Under the pieces are notes generated by a model that made no database searches, had not been told where the DNA came from, and saw only the letters and a program-made list of their open reading frames with translations. 64,000 nucleotides of DNA, from NCBI RefSeq assembly GCF_028473645.1, contig NZ_CP097269.1:1124001-1188000 (forward strand), written 5' to 3'. Shown here piece by piece: positions 29,047 to 37,050 of this stretch (position 1 is the stretch's first letter; every line of letters begins with the position of its first letter). This DNA comes from Acidovorax sp. GBBC 1281 (GTDB taxonomy: Bacteria > Pseudomonadota > Gammaproteobacteria > Burkholderiales > Burkholderiaceae_C). The position numbers and the translations under genes are program-made.

Positions 29047-29838
29047 ATGACGGCCTCTTTTGTACCTTCTTTCACGCACGACTCCACCCCCGGGGTTTCC
29101 CGGCACGAACTGCAGCGCGCGTTCGACACCCTGCTGCAGCCCGAGCGGTTCAAGGACTACGGCCCCAACGGCCTGCAGGTCGAAGGCAAGGCGCGCATCG
29201 CGCGCATCGTGAGTGGCGTCACGGCCAGCCGGGCGCTGATCGATGCAGCCATCGAGGACGGCGCCGATGCGATCTTCGTGCACCACGGCCTGTTCTGGCG
29301 CGGGCAGGACGGCCGCGTGACGGGCTGGATGAAGCAGCGGCTGCAGCGCCTTCTGGCCCACGACATCAACCTGTTCGCCTACCACCTGCCGCTGGATGCG
29401 CACGCTGAACTGGGCAACAACGCGCAGCTGGGCCGCATGCTCGGCGTAGCCGCCGATGCGCGCTTCGGCGAGCAGGACCTGGGCTTCGCCGGTCCCGCGC
29501 AGTTCGCCGATGCGCACGCCCTGGCCCGCCATGCGGAGAGCGTGCTCGGTCGCGCCGTGACGCTGGTGGCGCCCGAGCCGCGCCCGATCCGGCGGCTGGC
29601 CTGGTGCACGGGCGGGGCGCAGGGCTATTTCGAGGGGGCGATCGCCGCCGGGGCCGACGCCTTCGTCACCGGCGAGATCTCCGAGCCGCAGGCCCACCTG
29701 GCGCGCGAGACGGGCGTGGCCTTCATCGCGGCGGGGCACCATGCCACCGAGCGCTACGGCGCCCCCGCCGTGGCCGAACGGGTGGCCGCGCAGTTGGGCA
29801 TTGCCCACCGGTTCATCGAGATCGACAACCCGGCGTGA
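29047..29838 (+). CDS. NIF3-like dinuclear metal-centre protein
   Basis: The 263-residue protein has the NIF3/DUF34 motifs YGPNGLQVEG, FVHHGLFW (metal-binding His pair), YHLPLDAH and, near the C-terminus, AAGHHATERYGAPA. Such proteins form toroidal hexamers with a dinuclear metal site; a role as GTP cyclohydrolase or metal chaperone has been proposed, but function is unsettled. It is diverged from the CDO-like gene across 255 bp. In many relatives NIF3 directly follows htrA; here four genes lie between. Confidence 0.92.
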   Translation: MTASFVPSFTHDSTPGVSRHELQRAFDTLLQPERFKDYGPNGLQVEGKARIARIVSGVTASRALIDAAIEDGADAIFVHHGLFWRGQDGRVTGWMKQRLQRLLAHDINLFAYHLPLDAHAELGNNAQLGRMLGVAADARFGEQDLGFAGPAQFADAHALARHAESVLGRAVTLVAPEPRPIRRLAWCTGGAQGYFEGAIAAGADAFVTGEISEPQAHLARETGVAFIAAGHHATERYGAPAVAERVAAQLGIAHRFIEIDNPA

Positions 29839-29842
29839 AGGT

Positions 29843-29877
29843 ATTTGCTATTTAATTGATAGCGGAATGCCCTAGTA
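29843..29877 (-). repeat. 35-bp dispersed intergenic repeat, copy 2
   Basis: Read on the minus strand it is TACTAGGGC, then CGCTATCAATTAAATAGC, then AAAT. It is the same length as copy 1 and starts 5 nt after the NIF3 stop. It also lies downstream of the minus-strand candidate effector gene. The dyad GCTAT...ATAGC is preserved although the inner bases differ. Confidence 0.7.
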
Positions 29878-30010
29878 CTGATTGTGCTGGAGGGCTGCGG
29901 AAGGTATGGTCGCCGACTCCATTCATGAGATCGGTCTGCCTACCGGCTTCGCAGGCTTTGCAGGCGCTTCTCAGCCAAAGCCGCTTTCCCCGGAGTTCGT
30001 ACGAGACAGC

Positions 30011-30811
30011 TCATTGGCCCACCACCTTTTCTCCGTGCAGCACGTCGTTCATCCAGCGCGGATCGGTCGGTAAGACAAAGCCTGCGGGTGCATAGCCAAC
30101 GAACTTGCCGTCATCCTCCCACTTCTTCATCTTGCGGGTGAACTCTGCGGGGTAGTCCCTCGCGCTGCATGCGATGTTGCTCCATGGATCGCACACGTAC
30201 ACGTCTGCAGGCCATGTCCTCATGTCTGCAGGCAAGGGGTTCGATGCGCGACCGATGACGGCAACGTCATGGGCAACACTTTGGTCATCGCCGCCGAGTT
30301 CAAGAATCTGCGCAGCCAATCCACGTTCTTCAAGGTGATGCACTGCCAGAAGCGCCAATTCCTGGCACTGATGGGCGTTCCCTTGCTTGGCAGCCTGAAG
30401 TGGATCAGGCTTGGCACGCATGCGTTCGACCTCCAGCGTGGCTTGTTCCTGCCGGGCCTGTTCTTCCGGCCCGCCGTTTCCATTGACCTTATTGCCGGAC
30501 TTCAGGTTCGGTCGGTAGTAAGTGTCCCGCACGAAATTCAGGACATCGGTCACTGCAGCTTTTGCTTCGGATGGGCTCAGGCGCTGCGCGGAAGACAGTA
30601 CCGCCGTGCGTTGCCTTTGAAAAGCGGAAGTTTCTGCGTTGGAGGTGCCCTGTCGATAGGGACTCAATCCACTCAAATGGCTGCCGCCTTGGCCCGTTGT
30701 GCGCGCCTGGGCACTGCGATCAGTCGCGGCAGGCAAATGCTGGGTCCTCGAATCCATGTTGGGTCCATGCTGGTTGGATCCACTGCCCGATGTCGAAAAG
30801 CACAAGCCCAT
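30011..30811 (-). CDS. Candidate type III effector (MGLC N-terminus, Cys-His-Asp triad)
   Basis: The 266-residue product starts MGLCFSTSGSGSNQHGPN. The Gly2/Cys4 start is an N-myristoylation/palmitoylation-type signal like that of plant-directed effectors such as XopE and HopZ. Residues 1-75 are Ser/Gly/Gln/Thr-rich and look disordered, as expected for a type III export signal. The C-terminal domain has Cys149 (GNAHQCQELALLAVHHL), His181 (VAHDVAVIG) and Asp208 (VYVCDPWSN) in the order of a papain/transglutaminase-like triad. The ATG is preceded by AGGAGG at 6-nt spacing; an upstream start would add nine residues. A perfect PIP box plus -10 lies just upstream. GC is low, implying transfer. The family is not recognised. 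Confidence 0.75.
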   Translation of the reverse strand: MGLCFSTSGSGSNQHGPNMDSRTQHLPAATDRSAQARTTGQGGSHLSGLSPYRQGTSNAETSAFQRQRTAVLSSAQRLSPSEAKAAVTDVLNFVRDTYYRPNLKSGNKVNGNGGPEEQARQEQATLEVERMRAKPDPLQAAKQGNAHQCQELALLAVHHLEERGLAAQILELGGDDQSVAHDVAVIGRASNPLPADMRTWPADVYVCDPWSNIACSARDYPAEFTRKMKKWEDDGKFVGYAPAGFVLPTDPRWMNDVLHGEKVVGQ

Positions 30812-30844
30812 GACGCACCTCCTGATCGTTGACTGCAACAGTCC

Positions 30845-30850
30845 ATTTTG
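30845..30850 (-). promoter_or_regulatory. -10-like box (YANNNT) of the PIP-box promoter
   Basis: The minus strand reads CAAAAT, exactly 30 nt after the end of the PIP box, the spacing (30-32) known for HrpX/HrpB-type promoters in Xanthomonas and Ralstonia. It is 33 nt upstream of the candidate effector start codon. Confidence 0.75.
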
Positions 30851-30880
30851 CGAGAGGCGTGATTTGCACCGAGGAAAAAC

Positions 30881-30905
30881 GCGAAGATTCGTTTGTCAGC
30901 GCGAA
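30881..30905 (-). promoter_or_regulatory. PIP box (TTCGC-N15-TTCGC), HrpX/HrpB-type operator
   Basis: On the minus strand both half-sites are TTCGC, separated by exactly 15 nt, matching the consensus TTCGB-N15-TTCGB. It lies 69 nt upstream of the effector ATG, in non-coding DNA between that gene and the VWA gene. It implies co-regulation with the hrp type III secretion genes through an AraC-type activator. Confidence 0.82.
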
Positions 30906-30979
30906 GTGGAAGCTCGATGCTTTTAATCGGTACACCGGTGCGTTCAACGGGCAGGCCTGCCCTCAAAAGCAGACGCCTT

Positions 30980-32023
30980 CTACATGACCCGCCCGTACCA
31001 CCACACCGACAGCGCCGCCGCCAGCAGCATGAACACCGCGCCGGCCAGCGCGAACAGGGCGGACACCTCGGTTTCCTTCTTCTCCACCGTGAGGCGCGAG
31101 CTGAGCGTCTCGTACACCTTCTGCAGGTCGGCCGCCGTGGCGGCGTGGAAGTATTCGGCGTTGGTGCGCAGGGCCACGGCCTTGAGCGTGTCCTCGTCCA
31201 GGCGCACGCGCATGGACCAGCCTTCGAAGCCGATCGTCTCGCCGGCCACCGTGCCCACGCCCACGGTATACACGCGCACGCCGCGGTCGGCGGCCCACTG
31301 GGCGGCCTCGAGCGGGTCCACGCCCGTGGTGCGCTGGCCGTCGGTCAGCATGATGATGGCGGCCGAGGTGTAGGAGCCCGGCGCCAAGGGCGTGAACGGC
31401 TTCCTGCCCTGCGCCCGGCCCACCTCGTCGATGGGTTGCGAGCGCATGGCCTGCCGCCCGCCCAGGGCGGCGATGTCGATGCCCGAGTCGGGGAACAACG
31501 TGGCCAGCGACAGCAGGATGCCGTTGCCCGTCGCCGTGCCGCGCTGCAGCTGGAAGCTGTCGATGGCTTTCACCAGGTCCTCGTGGTTCTGCGTGGGCAG
31601 CTGCGCCAGCTGGGCGCTGCCGGCGAACGCCACCACGCCCACGCGCACGTGGCGCGGCAGGTCGGCGATGAAGGCCTTGGCGGCGTTCTGCGCGGCGGTG
31701 ATGCGGTCGGGCAGCACGTCGGCGGCGCGCATGCTGCCCGAGACGTCCATGGCCAGCATGATGGTCTGCTGCTGCGAGGGCAGGGTGATGACGGCCAGCG
31801 GGCGCGCCGCGGCCAGCAGCAGCGCGGCCAGCCCCAGCAGGAACAGGGCGGGCGGCACATGGCGCCGCCAGGTCGTGCGCGCGCCCAGGGCCTCGCGCAC
31901 CAGCGCGAGGCTGGGGTAGTGCAGGGCGGTGGCCCGGCGCCGGCGCAGCAGCCACACGTAGAACAGCACCAGCACCGGCAGCGCGATCAGCAGCCAGAGG
32001 AACGTGGGCCAGAGAAAGACCAT
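30980..32023 (-). CDS. BatA-like von Willebrand factor A membrane protein
   Basis: The 347-residue protein has two TM helices at the N-terminus (PTFLWLLIALPVLVLFYVWLL and ALFLLGLAALLLAAARPLAV), a VWA domain and one C-terminal TM helix. The MIDAS metal site is intact (AMDVSGSM, TATGNG, LTDG). In MoxR-DUF58-VWA operons this protein is thought to take part in chaperone-like or envelope-stress functions. It is the third gene of the unit after moxR and DUF58 and has a C-terminal segment typical of BatA. Confidence 0.9.
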   Translation of the reverse strand: MVFLWPTFLWLLIALPVLVLFYVWLLRRRRATALHYPSLALVREALGARTTWRRHVPPALFLLGLAALLLAAARPLAVITLPSQQQTIMLAMDVSGSMRAADVLPDRITAAQNAAKAFIADLPRHVRVGVVAFAGSAQLAQLPTQNHEDLVKAIDSFQLQRGTATGNGILLSLATLFPDSGIDIAALGGRQAMRSQPIDEVGRAQGRKPFTPLAPGSYTSAAIIMLTDGQRTTGVDPLEAAQWAADRGVRVYTVGVGTVAGETIGFEGWSMRVRLDEDTLKAVALRTNAEYFHAATAADLQKVYETLSSRLTVEKKETEVSALFALAGAVFMLLAAALSVWWYGRVM

Positions 32024-32049
32024 GGTGCGGTGGCTCCTACTTTTTTTGT

Positions 32050-33105
32050 CTACGCGGCCCGGGCGGCAGCGCCCGCGACGGTGGGGGAGGCCGGGGCGCG
32101 GTAGGCGGGCTTGGCCGGCTGGCGGCCGCGCAACTCCATGAAGCGCACCAGGGCGTCCAGCAGGTCGTCGCCGGTGGCCAGCTCCAGCGTGTCGGCCCCG
32201 GCCCGCGCGAGCGATTCGCGCAGGGCGGCCTCGCGTTGTGCGGCCAGGCGGGCGAAGCGGTGGCGAAAGGCCTTGTCGCGCGTGTCCACCTGCAGCTGGT
32301 CGCCGGTCTCGGGGTCGCGCAGGGTAACCAGGCCCACGTCGGGCAGTTCCAGCTCCAGCGGGTCGAGCAGGCGCACGGCGACGACGTCGTGGCGCTGCGC
32401 GAGCTGGGCCAGGGGCTTTTCCCAGCCGGGCGCGGTGATGAAGTCCGACACCACGAACACCGCCGAGCGCCGCCGCACGGTGCCCAGGGCCGTGCCCAGC
32501 AGGTGCGACAGGTCGGTGGCGCCGGGCGGCGCCGCAGCGGGCCCGGGCACCTGCAGCAGGCGGTGCAGCAGGTGCAGCACATGGGCGCGGCTGGCGCGCG
32601 GCGGCAGGATGGCGTCCACGCCCGGAGCCCGTCCCGCGCCGGCGGGCGCAGGGGAGGCCGAGGCCGCGGCACCCGCGCCGTACAGCATGGCGCCCACGCG
32701 GTTGCCGTGGCGCGTGAGCAGGCGCGCCAGCACGGCCACGAAGCCGGCCAGGAGGTCGCGCTTGGCCTGCCCCGGCGGGCCGAAGTCCAGCGACGGGCTC
32801 AGGTCCAGCAAAAACCACGCGGCCATCTCGCGGTCTTCGGAGAACACGCGCACGTGCGGCACGGCGAGCCGCGCGGTCACGTTCCAATCGATGTGGCGCA
32901 CGTCGTCGTGCGGCTGGTACTCGCGCAGGTCGGCCAGGTCCAGCCCGCCGCCGCGCAGCAGCGTGCGGTAGTCGCCCTGCAGCAGGCCGTCGAGCCGGCG
33001 GATCACCTTCCACTCGAGCTGGCGCAGCAGCCGCTCGGCCTGGCCGGGCAGCGCCGCCGCTGCGCTAGCGGCCGGCGGGGCGGCGTCAGGCGCGCTGCGG
33101 CTCAT
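32050..33105 (-). CDS. DUF58 domain protein
   Basis: The 351-residue protein shows the DUF58 signature LADLREYQPHDDVRHIDWNVTARL followed by a VWA-like fold (FLLDLSPSLDFG). There is no signal peptide or TM helix, so it is cytosolic. It overlaps the end of moxR by 20 nt, supporting tight coupling. A low-complexity Ala/Pro-rich loop (about 150-165) is probably unstructured. Function is inferred only from the conserved moxR-DUF58-VWA association. Confidence 0.9.
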   Translation of the reverse strand: MSRSAPDAAPPAASAAAALPGQAERLLRQLEWKVIRRLDGLLQGDYRTLLRGGGLDLADLREYQPHDDVRHIDWNVTARLAVPHVRVFSEDREMAAWFLLDLSPSLDFGPPGQAKRDLLAGFVAVLARLLTRHGNRVGAMLYGAGAAASASPAPAGAGRAPGVDAILPPRASRAHVLHLLHRLLQVPGPAAAPPGATDLSHLLGTALGTVRRRSAVFVVSDFITAPGWEKPLAQLAQRHDVVAVRLLDPLELELPDVGLVTLRDPETGDQLQVDTRDKAFRHRFARLAAQREAALRESLARAGADTLELATGDDLLDALVRFMELRGRQPAKPAYRAPASPTVAGAAARAA

Positions 33106-34108
33106 GGCGGGCCCCGTCCTGGGCGTCGTGGTGCAGCGGCCGGGGCGGCGCGGGCAGATGGGCCATGAGCTGGCCGATCAGGGCGTCGGCGTCCAGCCCG
33201 TCCGACAGCGCCTCGTACGACAGCGTGATGCGGTGGCGCAGCACGTCGGGCGCGAGGTCGGCCATGTCCTCGGGCAGCACGTAGGCGCGCCCGCGCAGCA
33301 TGGCCAGGGCCCGCGCGCCCTCGGCCAGGTGGATGGTGGCGCGGGGGCTGGCGCCGCAGGCGATGCGCGGGGCCAGGCCGGGCAGGCCGTACTGGGCCGG
33401 CGCGCGCGTGGCGGCCACCAGGCGCACGGCGTACTGCAGCAGCGACGGGTCCACGTAGACCGTGCGGCACTCGGCCTGCAGCGCGGCGAGCTGGCCGGTG
33501 GTGGCCACGGCGGCCACCTGCACGGCGGGCGCCAGGGCGCGCTGGGCGATCACGAACTCTTCCTCTTCGCTCGGGTAGCCAACGAGCACCTTCATCATGA
33601 AGCGGTCCACCTGCGCCTCGGGCAGCGCGTAGGTGCCCTCGGTCTCGATGGGGTTCTGCGTGGCCATCACCAGAAAGGGCTCGGGCACGCGGTGCGTCTC
33701 GCCCGCGATGGTCACCTGGCGCTCCTGCATCACCTCCAGCAGCGCGCTCTGCACCTTGGCGGGCGCGCGGTTGATTTCGTCGGCCAGCAGCAGGTTGGTG
33801 AACACCGGGCCGCGTGTGGTGCTGAACTCGCCCGTGCGCTGGTTGTACATGCGCGTGCCCACCAGGTCGGCGGGCACCAAGTCGGGCGTGAACTGGATGC
33901 GCTTGAACTGGCCCTGCACGGTGCTGGCCAGGGTCTTGACGGTGAGCGTCTTGGCCAGGCCGGGCACGCCCTCGACCAGCAGGTGACCCTGCGACAGCAT
34001 GGCCACCATCACGCGCTCCAGGAAGCGGTCCTGCCCCACCACGACGCGCTTGACCTCGTAGAGGATCTGCTCCATCAGCGTGGCGGTGTGCGGTGTGGCG
34101 TGTTCCAT
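33086..34108 (-). CDS. MoxR-family AAA+ ATPase
   Basis: The 340-residue protein has Walker A GVPGLAKT, Walker B LLADEINR, sensor 1 ATQNPIETEGTY and the arginine-finger region LPEAQVDRFMMKV, all diagnostic of MoxR. MoxR ATPases act as chaperones or metal-insertase motors for partners encoded next to them, here the DUF58 and VWA proteins. The start MEHATPHTATLMEQ gives the normal length; an upstream ATG (34159) adds 17 unrelated residues. Confidence 0.93.
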   Translation of the reverse strand: MEHATPHTATLMEQILYEVKRVVVGQDRFLERVMVAMLSQGHLLVEGVPGLAKTLTVKTLASTVQGQFKRIQFTPDLVPADLVGTRMYNQRTGEFSTTRGPVFTNLLLADEINRAPAKVQSALLEVMQERQVTIAGETHRVPEPFLVMATQNPIETEGTYALPEAQVDRFMMKVLVGYPSEEEEFVIAQRALAPAVQVAAVATTGQLAALQAECRTVYVDPSLLQYAVRLVAATRAPAQYGLPGLAPRIACGASPRATIHLAEGARALAMLRGRAYVLPEDMADLAPDVLRHRITLSYEALSDGLDADALIGQLMAHLPAPPRPLHHDAQDGARHEPQRA

Positions 34109-34215
34109 GGCTGTCCTTTTTGATGCGTTATCGAGGAGGCGGCAAGTGCAAAGGCCCATGCACTGGCGGGCGCTGTCCCTTCCGAAGGCCGCGGAGCAGG
34201 CCGCGCCAGCAGACG

Positions 34216-34317
34216 CCGCCCAAGGGCCGCCCCGCCGCGCTGGCGTCGTCCCCCTGTCCGCAGTGCGCAGCGCTGCGATAGCCGGGGGAAGCGGCGCAGC
34301 CGCTCAAGGGGGTGTTC
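34216..34317. repeat. GC-rich intergenic mosaic repeat
   Basis: The 213-bp gap between moxR and the S1C protease contains GCTGGCGTCGTCCCCCTG ... GCGGCGCAGCCGCTCAAG then GGGGGTG. The ends form a dyad (CCCCCT / AGGGGG). It resembles a GC-rich element I recall as common between genes in Comamonadaceae chromosomes. There is only one copy in this window, so its repeat nature here rests on recall. Confidence 0.4.
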
Positions 34318-34321
34318 ATCT

Positions 34322-35305
34322 TCAGAACGGCGGCATGCCGACGGCGGCCGCCGCGTTCTCGATGGGCACGGCGAAGCCGATGCCGATGAAGGTGCGCGCG
34401 GGCGTGGGGTTGAGGATGGCGGTGACGATGCCGACCACCTCGCCGTCGAGCGTGACCAGCGGCCCGCCGGAGTTGCCGGGGTTGGCCGCGGCGTCGAACT
34501 GGATCAGGTGCTGCAGCTCGCGCTTGCCCTCGGGCGAGTCGAACTCGCGCTCCAGCCCCGACACCACGCCGGCCGAGGCCGAGGGCCCGATGCCGAACGG
34601 AAAGCCCACCGCCACCACCGGGTCGCCCGGGCGCAGGTTCTGCGTGGAGCGCAGCGGGGCGGCCACCAGGTCGTCGGGAATCTTGTGGGCCTGCAGCACC
34701 GCCAGGTCGTTCTCGGGCTGCACGCCGGTGACGCTGGCGCCGGCCTCCATGCCGTCGGAGAACGTGATCTGCACGCGCGTGGTGCCCTGCACCACGTGCA
34801 GGTTGGTGAGGATGACGCCCTTGTCCAGGATCACCACGCCGGTGCCGATGCCGCGCTCGACCTCCTTGCCCTTCTTGGTGCGGGCGTAGCCCACCACGCG
34901 CACCACCGAGGGCGCGATGGTCTGCACCGCGCGCGCCGTGGCCGCGGGCAGGGGCTGCGTCTCCAGCGTGCGCAGCACGGCGGCGTCGATGTCCTTTTGC
35001 GTGAGGGGCGGGGCGGACGGGCGCTTGCCCATCCAGACGCTGGCGGCCAGCAGCACCGACAGCAGGGCGATGGCGGCCCACAGGGCGCGCTGGTGCGGGC
35101 GTGGGGCCACGCGCACGGGGCGATCGCCGGTGGGGGCGGCCGTGGCAGAAAAGGTCTCGGGCGCCTGCGCGGCTTCGGCGGTGCGCCCGGCGCCGGGGCG
35201 TGGCGCGGCGCCGGCCTGGCCACGCGGTGCGGCCGGGTGCGGTGCCGCCTCGGGGGCGTTGCGGCGGTCGGAGCGGGAGCTGCTGTAGCGGGGTGGCCTG
35301 GGCAT
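34322..35305 (-). CDS. Membrane-anchored S1C serine protease without PDZ domain
   Basis: The 327-residue protein has a long Pro/Arg/Ala-rich cytosolic tail (1-74), one TM helix (about 75-92) and a trypsin-like domain with triad His170 (LTNLHVV), Asp200 (ENDLAVL) and Ser279 (NPGNSGGP). It ends right after the protease fold, with no PDZ domain. The start ATG has SD AGAGGT; the frame remains open for kilobases upstream but that is antisense to real genes. It may belong with the moxR unit by strand, 213 bp upstream of it. A regulated quality-control role in the envelope is an inference. Confidence 0.88.
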   Translation of the reverse strand: MPRPPRYSSSRSDRRNAPEAAPHPAAPRGQAGAAPRPGAGRTAEAAQAPETFSATAAPTGDRPVRVAPRPHQRALWAAIALLSVLLAASVWMGKRPSAPPLTQKDIDAAVLRTLETQPLPAATARAVQTIAPSVVRVVGYARTKKGKEVERGIGTGVVILDKGVILTNLHVVQGTTRVQITFSDGMEAGASVTGVQPENDLAVLQAHKIPDDLVAAPLRSTQNLRPGDPVVAVGFPFGIGPSASAGVVSGLEREFDSPEGKRELQHLIQFDAAANPGNSGGPLVTLDGEVVGIVTAILNPTPARTFIGIGFAVPIENAAAAVGMPPF

Positions 35306-35452
35306 GCTGACACCTCTGGAAGCGGGCGCGCCACGGGCGGGCGGCGGCGGAGCGTTCACGGTAGCACGGAAAAGCCCGCCGCGCATGTGACAGGGCGTAT
35401 CGGCGCGGGCCATGGCGCCCGCAGGGCCAGCTGCCTCGGGCATCATCCGCGC

Positions 35453-36289
35453 ATGCACACCTGGATCGACACCCACTGCCATCTGGACGAGTTCGAGGCG
35501 CATGCCGGGCCCGCGCACCTGGCCCAGGTCCGCACCGAAGCTGCGCGCGCCGGTGTCATGCACTGCGTGCTGCCGGCGGTGGAACTGGGCAACCTGGACG
35601 CCGTGCGCCGCCTGGCGCACCAGCATGGCGACAGCTACGCGCTCGGCATCCACCCGCTGTTCACCGGCCGCGCGGGCGATGGCGACGTGGACACGCTGGC
35701 CGGGGCGCTGCAGACCCACCACGCCGACCCGCGTCTGGTCGCCATCGGCGAAATCGGCCTCGATTACTTCGTGCCCACGCTGGACGGCCCGCGGCAGGAG
35801 CGCTTTTACCGGGCGCAACTGCAGCTGGCGCAGCGCTTCGACCTGCCGGTGATCCTGCACGTGCGGCGTTCGTCGGACAAGGTGCTCAAGGGCCTGCGCG
35901 AGCGGCCGGTGCGCGGCGGCATCGCCCATGCCTTCAACGGCAGCCTGCAGCAGGCCCAGGCGTTCATCGCCATGGGCTTCAAGCTCGGCTTCGGCGGGGC
36001 GGTCACGTTCGAGCGCGCGCTGCAGCTGCGCCGGCTGGCGGCGGAGTTGCCGCTCGAATCGCTGGTGCTGGAGACCGATGCCCCCGACATTCCCCCGCAT
36101 TGGCTCTATGTGACCGCCGCCCAGCGGGCCGCCGGCGCACCGCCCGCGCGCAACGCGCCGGGCGAGCTGCCCCGCATCGCCGATGTGGTGGCTGGGCTGC
36201 GCGGCATGCCGGTGGCGGAGCTGGCGCAGGCCACGCGGGCCAACGCCTGTGCGGCGCTGCCGCGGCTGGGGGCGCTGCTGGCGATCTGA
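35453..36289 (+). CDS. TatD-family metal-dependent hydrolase
   Basis: The 278-residue TIM barrel has IDTHCHLDEF (first metal ligands), GEIGLDYF, LHVRRSSD and the final catalytic Asp in LVLETDAPDIPP. The family includes TatD/YcfH-type 3'-5' DNases and D-aminoacyl-tRNA deacylases. The length is slightly above usual because of an inserted loop (VTAAQRAAGAPPARNAPGE). It is divergent from the S1C protease across 147 bp. Confidence 0.92.
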   Translation: MHTWIDTHCHLDEFEAHAGPAHLAQVRTEAARAGVMHCVLPAVELGNLDAVRRLAHQHGDSYALGIHPLFTGRAGDGDVDTLAGALQTHHADPRLVAIGEIGLDYFVPTLDGPRQERFYRAQLQLAQRFDLPVILHVRRSSDKVLKGLRERPVRGGIAHAFNGSLQQAQAFIAMGFKLGFGGAVTFERALQLRRLAAELPLESLVLETDAPDIPPHWLYVTAAQRAAGAPPARNAPGELPRIADVVAGLRGMPVAELAQATRANACAALPRLGALLAI

Positions 36290-36315
36290 GCCTTTTTGGC
36301 CGCCAGTGCAATTGG

Positions 36316-36349
36316 TACTAGGGCATGTTGCTATGATATTGATAGTAAT
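36316..36349 (+). repeat. 35-bp dispersed intergenic repeat, copy 3 (34 bp)
   Basis: It begins TACTAGGGC and carries TTGCTATGATATTGATAG and TAAT. One base in the dyad loop is missing relative to copies 1 and 2. It lies between the TatD gene stop and the DNA glycosylase gene. Confidence 0.65.
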
Positions 36350-36441
36350 CCGCAGCTTCGCCGTGCGCCCCGGCCCGGTCTCACGACACCGCGGGGCCCG
36401 CCGATTCCCCGTTCCCCTCTTTTTCTCCCCAATGTCCCCCG

Positions 36442-37050
36442 ATGATGGCCGCCATGGATTCCGCCTCCGATCCGCCTGAGCCCTGGTTCCCCCCTCCTTC
36501 CGGTCCGGTGCCGGCGGCGGCCCCGCGTCTTGTCGGGCTGGCGCCGGTCGTCTCGCCGCGCACCGTGGTGCTGGTGCTCGGCAGCTTTCCCGGCGCGGCC
36601 TCGCTGCGCGCGGGGCAGTATTACGGGCACCCGCAGAACCACTTCTGGCGCATCCTGCAGGCACTGTGGCCGCAGCCCGTGCTGCCCGGGCGGGACGACT
36701 ACGCCGGGCGCTGCGCCTGGCTGCTGGACCGGGGCCTGGGCCTGTGGGACGTGTACGCCGCCTGCGAGCGCGAGGGCAGCCTGGACACCGACATCCGCAA
36801 CGCCGTGGTGAACGATTTCCGGGCGCTGCGGGCGCAGTGCCCCCGCCTGGCCGCCATCGCCCACAATGGCGGGGAGAGCTTCCGGCACGCCAAGGCCGTG
36901 CGCGCCCACCTGGGGCTGCCGCCCGCGCTGCTGGAGGGCGGCGTGCAGTCCCTGCGGCTGCCTTCCACCAGCCCGGCCAACGCCTCGTGGAGCTTCGACA
37001 AGAAACTGAACGCCTGGGCCGCCGCCCTGGGCACTTATGGATTGGTGTGA
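36442..37050 (+). CDS. DNA-deoxyinosine glycosylase (UDG superfamily family 6)
   Basis: The 202-residue protein shows the family signature VLVLGSFPGAASLRAGQYYGHPQNHFWRIL. YYGHPQNHFW is typical of family-6 hypoxanthine-DNA glycosylases, which remove deaminated adenine (hypoxanthine) from DNA. A second motif, LPSTSPANASW, forms the DNA-intercalating loop. The first about 25 residues are a Pro-rich tail; a start at 36454 (MDSASD) is equally possible. It overlaps the next gene by 14 nt. Confidence 0.87.
   Translation: MMAAMDSASDPPEPWFPPPSGPVPAAAPRLVGLAPVVSPRTVVLVLGSFPGAASLRAGQYYGHPQNHFWRILQALWPQPVLPGRDDYAGRCAWLLDRGLGLWDVYAACEREGSLDTDIRNAVVNDFRALRAQCPRLAAIAHNGGESFRHAKAVRAHLGLPPALLEGGVQSLRLPSTSPANASWSFDKKLNAWAAALGTYGLV

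Noticed and set aside
28792..29808. Upstream extension of the CDO-like frame through the NIF3 gene
   Set aside because: It is antisense to a convincing NIF3 protein and without motifs.
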